Shown: positions 33,634 through 41,080 of the stretch, in pieces
Position numbering within the stretch: position 1 is the stretch's first letter
Layout of the letters: each line of letters starts with the position of its first letter
From: CAYSUS01 sp964434165
GTDB lineage: Bacteria; Planctomycetota; Planctomycetia; Pirellulales; Thermoguttaceae
Direction of reading: 5' to 3'
Length of the DNA: 43,846 nucleotides
NCBI GenBank assembly: GCA_964434165.1
Contig: CAYSUS010000059.1
Span: forward strand, 1-43,846
Program-made: the position numbers and the translations under genes
The notes under the pieces: generated by a model
Database searches by the model: none
Seen by the model: only the letters and a program-made list of their open reading frames with translations
What the model was told of the DNA's origin: nothing

Positions 33634-36600
33634 ATGTGCCCGAGAGTATTCGACCGGCCGACCGTGGAGCAGCCCGAGGGCCCGCCCGTGATTCGCGATC
33701 CCGTGAAGTCCCATCCGAGGGTGAACGCTTCAGGGCGGCCGGGGGTGGACGCGCTGGGTGCAACGACCTGGGCGGTGGCCCTTCTGGCCGCCTTCCTCGT
33801 GGGCGCCTTGAGCGCGTACGTCGGCATGACGCTCGGCGGGGACGGGGCGGACGTTGAGCCCTCGGGCACGGCGGACGGCGCCGGCGCGAGCCCGGCCGTG
33901 CCGCCCCCGAGCGGCACCGAGGAACCCGATCCGGCAGCCGTCACCAAAGCCGCGACGGAGCAAGGCCGCGCGGGCCCCCCGGGGCCGTCCGCCGCGAAGG
34001 TGGCCCCCGGGACGAACGCCGAAGCGACCGCGGACCCGGCGGAGGCGCCGCGCCCGAGCGCCCCGGCCGCCGTCGCCGCGCAGGGGGCGGGCGCCGCCAT
34101 TCTTCCGGACGACACGGCGGTCGAAGTCCGCGCGCTGGCCGGCGAGCCGTTCGGGGTGGGCAAGATCACCGTGGATTTCCCCGAAGGCCGCCGTCCCACC
34201 TGGCACGCCGACCAGCCGATCCAGCTCCAGGGCGACCGCGTGTTGTATCCCGCCGTGAAGACGGAGTACGCCTTCGCGCCAGGGGAGTCCCAGTCGCAGG
34301 TCGATCGCTACCAGTGCTACTTCCTGTTCCGGGGCGGGGCGCCCATGAAGCTCGCCCTGGCGGCCGACGCCACGCATCGGGTCGAGGCCGCCCCGGTGGT
34401 CGATGACGCGGAATACGACGCCCTGTTGCAGGCGTGGTGGAGGGAGTACAGCCGGCCGCGGCGCGTGTTCTCGGCCCGGTACGATCGGCCCGCGGTCGCC
34501 CGCGACTACCTGACGCGCATGCTCGCGCGCCGCCTGGGGCTTTCGCGCTCGGCGATCGCGGACCGGCCGGCTCAGGTCGATCCGGCCGTTTCGGTGGCCG
34601 TCGTGCGTGGCATCGTGCAGCCGCTGGTGCGCCTCCTTGTGCCGATGATGGGATCACCCGCCGCGCGCCCGGCGAGGCTCCCCGTGCCGTCGTCCGCAGC
34701 GCCGAGCGCGCCGCTGCTCTCCACGGCGCGGGGGAGCATGGTGTTCGACTTCGACCGTTTCCTGGGGTTCCTCTTCGGCACGGAGTCGCTCCGCCTGGCG
34801 TTCTTGACGGAGACGACGCTTGCCCAGGCCGACCGGCACGAGACGGCCGACCGGCCCCTTCCGAGGCCGATGTCGCTGCCGCCGGTGCCGATCCCGTCGA
34901 AGCTTCCGCGCGCGGAGATCGAGCCGATCTCCCTGCGCGTGCCCTGCGAGTGCTTTTACCTGCGGTGCGGGAGCCTGGCCGAGTACCTGTGGCTGCGCAA
35001 CCTTCTCGTGCGCTGGGGCGGCAGCTTCAACGACCTGGTCTCGACCGAGGCGATCGATCACCAGGTCCGGCCGCGGATCGAGCGGCAGCTGGCCCTCTCC
35101 GCCGATGCGGAGATGCGCGGCGAGCTGGACAAGCTGATCTCGGACATGGCCCTGATCGGCACCGACGTGCTGTTCCACGACGGCGCGGCCCTGGGCGTGC
35201 TCTTCGAGGCCGCCGAGGGCGCAGGCCCGGAGCTGGAGAAGCTGATTCGCCGGCAGCGCGCGAAGACCGCGGCCGCGTGCCCCGAGGCCGTGGAGCAGGA
35301 GCGCGGGTTCCGCGGCGGCACGGCGAGCCTGCTGGCCACGCCCGACCACCGCGTCCGCTCCTTCTACGCCATCGACGGGCGATACCACCTGGTGACCAGC
35401 TCGTCGTACATCGCGGGGCGGTTCCTGAAGATGAAGGAGGGCCGCGGGTCGCTGGGCAGGACGGACGAGTTCCGCTACGCGCGCAGCAAGATGCCGCGGA
35501 GTCGGGACGACGCCGTGTTCATCTACCTCTCCGACCCGTTCTTCCGCCTCGTCGTGAGCCCGCAGTACCGCATCGAGATGACCCGGCGGGCCCAGGCGAT
35601 CCGCGACGCGCAGCACGTGAACCTGGCACGGCTGGCCGCCGGGGCGGAAGGCGCACCGGGCGGCAGCGTCCAGGCCCTGATCGACGGCGGCTTCCTGCCG
35701 CCCCCGATCCTCACGCGTCCCGACGGCAGCCGGCCGGTGCTCTGTGGCGACCGCGTCTGCGACTCGCTCCGCGGGGCGCGGGGCACGTTCCTGCCGATCC
35801 CCGACGTGGTGGTGCCGGGCGCGACGGCGAGCGAGGTCGAGTCCTACCATCGCTTCGCCCGCGACTACCGCGCCCAGTGGCGGCGCATGGACCCGGTGTC
35901 GATCGGCGTCCGCCACGGCGCGGCGAGCGCCGAGGGGCGGGAAAAGGTGGCGATCGACGTCCACATCACGCCGTACGCCCGGGAAAACTACGAGCGCCTG
36001 TTCATGAACCTCGATCCGCCCGACGCGCTGCGCCTGGCTCCCGTGTCGGGCGACCTGATGCGGGTCGAGGCGCGGCTCCGCGGCCTGAGCTCGTACCTGC
36101 CCGGCTTGCGGGCCGAGCATCCGCGGGCCTTCGCGGCGATGCGCGACTTCGCGGCGCCGCTGCGCGTCGCCGGCGGCGAGGTGAAGAGCCTCTCCCTGAG
36201 CCCGCTGTCGCTGCTGGGCACGGACTACGAGTGCTATGCGGGCGTGGAGGTGGACGGAAGCCCCTGGACCAAGGTCCGCGGCGACGGCCACCCCCGGCGG
36301 TCCGACTCGGACGGCTACTCGTTCGTTCGCCGCACGTTTCCGGCCCTGTTGGGCTGGCGCCGCACGTGGAACCGCCATTGGGCGGCCTGGGCGCACGACC
36401 GGGGGATCCTCGAATCGGTCACGCCCCAGCTCCGACTGGAGCCGGCCGAGCGGAAGGCCCAGGTGCGTTTCTACCTGGGCGACGTGGCCGCGTCGAAGCT
36501 GGGCCCCGCGGTTCAGGCCATCTGCTACATGCACGCCCGGCGGATCTCGGCGCTGAACGCCGCGGAGATCCACGAGATGATGGAGCAGTTCCGCGTGGGG

Positions 36601-37359
36601 CCGGACGAGGCCCGCCGCGCCGCCGAGGGAGTCCACGGAGGCCGCTTGATCTGCCCCCTAAGCGGCAAGTACCAGGTGAGCGGCGACGGGGGACCGCCGC
36701 GCTGGACCAGCACGGCCTGGCCGCGCCCCAGCGTGTTCGCGGAGGACCGGATCCCCGAGGACTACTGCCACCCGTTCGTCGGTTGGCTGCGGGGCGCCAG
36801 CATGGAGATGATGCTCACCGACATCACGCTCTCCAGCCATGTGGAGCTGGAGGTGGAGTCGTCCGCCGATCGGGCGGCCGCGCCCGGGGTCGTGCTGGCC
36901 TCGCATGAGGCGCTTCCGCAGCGCGGCCCTGCGCTGGCTGCCGATCCGGAGCCCCAGTCCCCCCAGCCCGACTCCCCCAACCCCGCCGGTCAGCCTGCGG
37001 ATGCCGAGCGAATCCAGGGCACCTGGGAGGTGATCGACGACCGCAGGTCGGGCCGGCCGCTCGCCGGGACCGAGGGGGCGCGCCTCCGCTTCACCGCGGG
37101 CGAGCTGGTGCAGGTTCGCGACGGCGAGGAGAAGCTCCGGTTCCGCTTCCGCTTGCGTCCCGAATCGGAGCCGCGGGGTTTCGATTTCCTGCCCGCGGGC
37201 CGGCGACTCTGGGACGAGCGGGGCATCTACCGCCTGCAAGGCGACCGGCTCCTGCTCTGCTACGGGCGTCCCGACGACCCGCGTCCGGAGCAGTTCGAGA
37301 CGCGGTCCGGAGACGGGCGTCGCGTGGTGGTGCTCCAGCGCGTCGGCCCGGCGGACTGA
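33634..37359 (+). CDS. Large membrane-anchored protein with C-terminal TIGR03067-like domain
   Basis: The product is 1241 residues. ATG 33634 follows GAAAGG. After a short cytoplasmic segment there is one membrane helix (TTWAVALLAAFLVGALSAYV, ~44-63), then a Pro/Ala/Gly-rich linker to about residue 150. The long middle part (~150-1110) has no domain I can name; it includes FYAIDGRYHLVTSSSYIAGR and two possible helical regions. The C-terminal ~110 residues (DAERIQGTWEVIDDR... then RLRFTAGELVQVRDGEEKLR, ending at VVVLQRV) fit the TIGR03067 domain, a lipocalin-like fold of about 100 residues known mainly from planctomycetes. It lies 216 nt after the kinase gene on the same strand and may be a client or partner of the kinase. 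Confidence 0.8.
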   Translation: MCPRVFDRPTVEQPEGPPVIRDPVKSHPRVNASGRPGVDALGATTWAVALLAAFLVGALSAYVGMTLGGDGADVEPSGTADGAGASPAVPPPSGTEEPDPAAVTKAATEQGRAGPPGPSAAKVAPGTNAEATADPAEAPRPSAPAAVAAQGAGAAILPDDTAVEVRALAGEPFGVGKITVDFPEGRRPTWHADQPIQLQGDRVLYPAVKTEYAFAPGESQSQVDRYQCYFLFRGGAPMKLALAADATHRVEAAPVVDDAEYDALLQAWWREYSRPRRVFSARYDRPAVARDYLTRMLARRLGLSRSAIADRPAQVDPAVSVAVVRGIVQPLVRLLVPMMGSPAARPARLPVPSSAAPSAPLLSTARGSMVFDFDRFLGFLFGTESLRLAFLTETTLAQADRHETADRPLPRPMSLPPVPIPSKLPRAEIEPISLRVPCECFYLRCGSLAEYLWLRNLLVRWGGSFNDLVSTEAIDHQVRPRIERQLALSADAEMRGELDKLISDMALIGTDVLFHDGAALGVLFEAAEGAGPELEKLIRRQRAKTAAACPEAVEQERGFRGGTASLLATPDHRVRSFYAIDGRYHLVTSSSYIAGRFLKMKEGRGSLGRTDEFRYARSKMPRSRDDAVFIYLSDPFFRLVVSPQYRIEMTRRAQAIRDAQHVNLARLAAGAEGAPGGSVQALIDGGFLPPPILTRPDGSRPVLCGDRVCDSLRGARGTFLPIPDVVVPGATASEVESYHRFARDYRAQWRRMDPVSIGVRHGAASAEGREKVAIDVHITPYARENYERLFMNLDPPDALRLAPVSGDLMRVEARLRGLSSYLPGLRAEHPRAFAAMRDFAAPLRVAGGEVKSLSLSPLSLLGTDYECYAGVEVDGSPWTKVRGDGHPRRSDSDGYSFVRRTFPALLGWRRTWNRHWAAWAHDRGILESVTPQLRLEPAERKAQVRFYLGDVAASKLGPAVQAICYMHARRISALNAAEIHEMMEQFRVGPDEARRAAEGVHGGRLICPLSGKYQVSGDGGPPRWTSTAWPRPSVFAEDRIPEDYCHPFVGWLRGASMEMMLTDITLSSHVELEVESSADRAAAPGVVLASHEALPQRGPALAADPEPQSPQPDSPNPAGQPADAERIQGTWEVIDDRRSGRPLAGTEGARLRFTAGELVQVRDGEEKLRFRFRLRPESEPRGFDFLPAGRRLWDERGIYRLQGDRLLLCYGRPDDPRPEQFETRSGDGRRVVVLQRVGPAD

Positions 37360-37384
37360 AAAGGGGCGGCGGGAAGATCACGCG

Positions 37385-37407
37385 GGGCGAGCCGATTCCT
37401 CTCGCCC
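37385..37407. terminator. Weak hairpin between convergent genes
   Basis: GGGCGAG (37385-37391) pairs with CTCGCCC (37401-37407) across a 9-nt loop. It lies between the large membrane protein gene and the S8 protease gene. No T-tract. Confidence 0.35.
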
Positions 37408-37433
37408 GGCGCCTCGTCCCGGAGCCCGGGAGG

Positions 37434-39215
37434 CTACGCGGCGGCGCGTTTCCGCCGCCTCAGGGCCACCGCCGCGCCGACGGCCGCCAGCCCGACCAGG
37501 CCGACCAGTGCCGAAGGGGCCGGCACGGCGCCGTCGCCCGAACCCGTGCCCCACCAGGCCAGCCCGTACTCTTCGCTCGTGGTGCCGACGAAATCGAACA
37601 CCGGGGTGTCGAAGTGCACCTCGAGCTGGTAGCTCGACGTGTAGGGAAGGGCGAAGTGCAGGTGCTCGACCGTGTTGTAACGGCTGGCCGACTCGGAGAT
37701 GACGTTGCCGGTGGCCGAATCGCGAACGATCAGCTCCAGGTCGCTCTGGGCGTTGTCGTAAACCAGTGCATCGTCGGCGTCGAAGAGGCGGTCGCGGAAC
37801 CAGGTGAGCGTCACGGTGAGGTCGGTCCCGCCTTCCAGCGCCCCGAGCTGATAGACGTTGTCCGTGCCGCTGACGACCCGGCCGAAGTCCCAGCCCACGT
37901 TCTCCACCAGGCCCAGCGGCCCGCTGGCGCGGCCCCCCACGTCCTGCGTGATGCTGGGTGCCCCGAGGTACTGATCGAAAGCCCGGTCGAGGTCGAGCGC
38001 GCCGGCCCCGTAGGTGTAGTCGAGCGACTGGTCGGTGAACACGCCGCCCAGGCCGTTGGTGTGCGCGACCTGCCCGTTGTCCCAGCCGGGCACCTTGTCG
38101 GCGCTGTTCAGGAGCACGGCCTTGACCACGCGGGCGTCGCGGGAGTCGGGGTTGGTTGCGAGCGCCGGGGTGTTGTAGCTGGCGCTGTCGAGGAGGGCGA
38201 CCCCGCCCGCCGTGATCGGCGAGGCGAAGCTGGTGCCCTGGAGGCCGCCGCTATAGAAGTCTGGCCCACCGAGGGGCCCGTCAGGCGATCCCGGGAGCCC
38301 CGCATGGTTGCCGCCCGACTGCCCGCCGTAGTAGGCCCCGGTCAGGGCCGTGCCCGGGGCCGTGATGTCGATGGCGGCCCGCACGCCGGAGATGGTGCCG
38401 TGGACCGGATCGGCGTAATCCTGGGGCCCGCGGCTGCTGAAGGTGGCGATCGAGTTGTAGTGGTTCGAGCCGTCGTTCTGGAGGGCGCCGACGGTAATCG
38501 AGTTGTACCCCGATCCCGGGTAACCGATCGTGTTGGAGGCCGGTCCGCTGTTGCCGGCCGAGTTGACGAAGGTCGTGCTGGAAAACTCGTCGGCCAGGCC
38601 GTCCAGGGCGACCGCGAAGTTGTTCATCGCCACCGGGTCGGTCCCGCCCCAACTGCTGTTGATCACGTCGGCGGTGCCGAAGTAGCTCGTATAGGGAGTC
38701 TTGAAGGAATTGTAGTTGAAGCTGAAGCTGAGGGCGTAGGCGCTGCCGTTCCAGCCACTCGCCACGGCCCCGGACTTCAAGTCGGCGTCGGGCGCGATGC
38801 CGGTCTGCCAATCGCCCTGAAGGGTCCCCCCGTTGCGGCCGGCAATGTGCGAGCCGACCCAGGTGGCGTGCCGGTCATACAGGTCGGCCGTGGTGCTGCC
38901 GAACGCGCTCGCATCATGCGAGAACTGGCTGACGTGGCCGAGCGCCTCGTGCCCGTCCCAGATGTGCCCCGCCTCGATGTTGGCGGCGATCGCGTCCTGG
39001 CCGGTGAAGCCCGCGCCATAGAACCGATCGGCCCCGATGATGGCCGCGACGTCATCCCCGGTGAACGTGCCGGGGATGCTCGTGATCAGGTGGCCGATCC
39101 CTTCGCCCGTGGTGCCGGCCAGCGACTGGACCTGGGCGCGTGCCGGCACGCAGGTCAGTGCGGCAGCCACGAAGACACAGAGGGCGAATCTACCACGAAG
39201 TGCTCGTTTGATCAT
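37434..39215 (-). CDS. Exported S8 (subtilisin-like) serine protease with PEP-CTERM-like tail
   Basis: The product is 593 residues. A signal peptide (MIKRALRGRFALCVFVAAAL...ARA) is followed by a subtilase domain. The catalytic His is in RHATWVGSHIAG (H116), the oxyanion Asn in VNSAGNSGP (N222), and the nucleophile in LQGTSFASPITAGG (S329). At the usual Asp position (V-x-D-T-G) the sequence reads ANIEAGHIW, so Glu81 replaces Asp. A beta-rich P-domain-like C-terminal region follows. The end, VPAPSALVGLVGLAAVGAAV then RRRKRAAA, is a PEP-CTERM variant for exosortase-type sorting. ATG 39215 has AGGGGA upstream. The protein is probably attached at the cell surface. It has its own promoter. Confidence 0.88.
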   Translation of the reverse strand: MIKRALRGRFALCVFVAAALTCVPARAQVQSLAGTTGEGIGHLITSIPGTFTGDDVAAIIGADRFYGAGFTGQDAIAANIEAGHIWDGHEALGHVSQFSHDASAFGSTTADLYDRHATWVGSHIAGRNGGTLQGDWQTGIAPDADLKSGAVASGWNGSAYALSFSFNYNSFKTPYTSYFGTADVINSSWGGTDPVAMNNFAVALDGLADEFSSTTFVNSAGNSGPASNTIGYPGSGYNSITVGALQNDGSNHYNSIATFSSRGPQDYADPVHGTISGVRAAIDITAPGTALTGAYYGGQSGGNHAGLPGSPDGPLGGPDFYSGGLQGTSFASPITAGGVALLDSASYNTPALATNPDSRDARVVKAVLLNSADKVPGWDNGQVAHTNGLGGVFTDQSLDYTYGAGALDLDRAFDQYLGAPSITQDVGGRASGPLGLVENVGWDFGRVVSGTDNVYQLGALEGGTDLTVTLTWFRDRLFDADDALVYDNAQSDLELIVRDSATGNVISESASRYNTVEHLHFALPYTSSYQLEVHFDTPVFDFVGTTSEEYGLAWWGTGSGDGAVPAPSALVGLVGLAAVGAAVALRRRKRAAA

Positions 39216-39274
39216 ACTCGGGTTCCCCTGCGAGAAACGCGTGACCTCTTCAGACTGCGACCGAACGTGCCGCC

Positions 39275-39302
39275 AATATACGCGAGGTTCCGGCCTCGTC
39301 AA
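39275..39302 (-). promoter_or_regulatory. Sigma-70-type promoter of the S8 protease gene
   Basis: On the minus strand TTGACG (39302-39297), a 16-nt spacer, and TATATT (39280-39275). Both boxes match 5 of 6 consensus bases. It is the best promoter in the window and gives a leader of about 50 nt. Confidence 0.6.
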
Positions 39303-39316
39303 TCGGCCTGAGGCCG
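39291..39316. promoter_or_regulatory. Inverted repeat over the -35 box, possible operator
   Basis: CGGCCTC (39291-39297) and GAGGCCG (39310-39316) are perfect 7-nt arms, centre to centre 19 nt apart, and enclose the -35 box of the S8 protease promoter. The spacing suits a dimeric repressor, but GC-rich palindromes are common in this DNA. Confidence 0.4.
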
Positions 39317-39517
39317 ACCTTGCAGAAGACTAACGCGGGCTTGCGCGGCAGCGAAAGCGCCTTTCGTTCTAGCGCAAAATGGGGCGTCCGCTTTTCGTTT
39401 TGCGACGCGCCGCGGGGCGCCCGGCCGGGCGCCGCGGCACGGGGCGCGGGAGACCTGGCGGGGCGGAGCGCTGCGGGGGAAGCGCCGGCAGCCAGGGAGC
39501 GGAGCGCCGCCGCCGGC

Positions 39518-40678
39518 TCAGGACCCCCGGCCGCCGCCAAGGCCGTCGCGCAAGGCCTTTTCGACGAACGGCCACATCAGGTCGTTGTAGAAGCGGTGGC
39601 CGTCTTGGCCCCAGCGATGCTCGAACCGGCCTTCCGCGCCGGCCGCCCGGTAGATCGACTCGACCTGCGAGGCGGCCCGCTCGATCTCCTCGCGCGAGAA
39701 CAGCGGGTCGGTGCGGCCGTTGACCGCCAGGAGGTGGCGGGGCGCGACGAGCCCGGCCACGCCCGCCAGCCCGCCGATCTCGAGCAGCCCCGGAACCATG
39801 TTGCAGTCGCAGTGGAAGAGGTATCCCGAGCGACTGACCGTGGGGGCGAACGAGCAGCTCGGCACGGCGATGCCGATCCGCCGGTCGCAGGCCGCGGCGA
39901 ACAGCGTGACCATGCCGCCGCCGGAGTTGCCCATCATGAGGATCCTCCGCCCGTCCACGTGCGGAAGCTCCACGGCCCAGTCGATGATGCGCTGCATGTC
40001 CCAGACCCGCTCGCCCATGGCCGTGCGCCCCGCCACGAGGCAGTGCATCAGGTGGCTGCGGCACGGGCGGTTCCCGTGGCGGCCGTGGAGGTCGGGCACG
40101 CCGTCGGTCGCCAGCCCGCGGACGGCCGGCGCGATCGCGACGAAACCGAGCTTCGCCGCTTGCACGGCCACGTCGCGGTCCTCGGCCAGCGCCTTCCTCT
40201 CGTGGGCCGCGTCGGCGTACACGCCGGCCGTGGTGTCGTGCCCCCGGCGATCGTGCCCGTGCGGAAACACCCCAAGCGGCCAGGGGCCGTCCCCCTTGGG
40301 CATCAACAGCCAGAAGGGGATGCGGACGTCGGGCTCGGTCTCGATCGTGCCGCGCCGCCGGGTCAGCGCGCCGAGGTCCTCGGGCTCGTCGAGCTGGACC
40401 GAGGGCCGGTGATCGGCGGCCGAGGCCGCGATCGCCGACAGCCGCAGCTTGTCCCCCAGCGCCGCCCGGGCTCTCTCCTGCCAGGCCTCGTAACCGCCGG
40501 GGAAGTCCGGGCGGAAGGCCAGGGCCCGGGCCTCCTCGCCGTAGAGCCGCGCGAGGTACTTGACCACGTGGTCGGGATAGGCGCCGAAGTCCCTCTCCTG
40601 GCCGGCCGCCCAAGGGGCCGCGTGCGCGAGCACGCAGCCCAGCATCGCCACGACTCCACGCCGATACGGCTTCTGCAT
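39518..40678 (-). CDS. Exported alpha/beta hydrolase, acetylxylan-esterase-like
   Basis: The product is 386 residues with an N-terminal signal peptide (GVVAMLGCVLAHAAPWAAGQ). The core is an alpha/beta hydrolase of the AXE/dienelactone-hydrolase-like group: the oxyanion strand PLGVFPHGHDRRGHD, nucleophile S252 in MMGNSGGGMVTLF, acid D324 in VNGRTDPLFS, and base H361 in WGQDGHRFYND. The insertion HGRHGNRPCRSHLMHCLVAG and the PSCSFAPTVSRSGYLFHCDC segment hold several cysteines that could form disulfides outside the cytoplasm. It probably removes acetyl or other ester groups from polysaccharides. ATG 40678 gives the signal peptide directly; the RBS is weak. Single gene, divergent from the sensor gene. 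Confidence 0.85.
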   Translation of the reverse strand: MQKPYRRGVVAMLGCVLAHAAPWAAGQERDFGAYPDHVVKYLARLYGEEARALAFRPDFPGGYEAWQERARAALGDKLRLSAIAASAADHRPSVQLDEPEDLGALTRRRGTIETEPDVRIPFWLLMPKGDGPWPLGVFPHGHDRRGHDTTAGVYADAAHERKALAEDRDVAVQAAKLGFVAIAPAVRGLATDGVPDLHGRHGNRPCRSHLMHCLVAGRTAMGERVWDMQRIIDWAVELPHVDGRRILMMGNSGGGMVTLFAAACDRRIGIAVPSCSFAPTVSRSGYLFHCDCNMVPGLLEIGGLAGVAGLVAPRHLLAVNGRTDPLFSREEIERAASQVESIYRAAGAEGRFEHRWGQDGHRFYNDLMWPFVEKALRDGLGGGRGS

Positions 40679-41080
40679 GACAAGCTCCCCGGCTCGAACC
40701 CCGTGAGAATCCCGCGTGGCGGGCGCGCCGGTCGCGCATTCTAGCACCGGCCGGAGCCGCCCGGTAGTTCTGCCGGGGGCTTGGGGACGTCGCCACGGGG
40801 ACGAAGACCATCCCCCGACGAAACGCATCCGGGTCGGCGGCGGCACGGTCGGGAGACCCTGGCGGAATTGCGGGATTTGCGGGCCATGGCCGTGGCGCGT
40901 TGGCGCCCGCCATGTCGAGGTGGCTCGCAAGAAACGTATGCTTCTCGGGGGGAAGTCAGGAGTGGCCGTGCAGCGAGTCGGCCCTCCCGCAATTCGAGAC
41001 ACGCGAATTCGGAGGTCCGCCGGGGCCTTGTGCCGGTCGGTATCGGACCGTCGCCAGAGGCCCGCGGGACGTCGGACGAC
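40679..41080. other. Divergent spacer
   Basis: About 400 nt between the esterase and the PAS sensor. On the minus strand TAGAAT (40743-40738) could be the -10 box of the esterase gene, but no -35 match goes with it. No other feature was seen. Confidence 0.35.
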
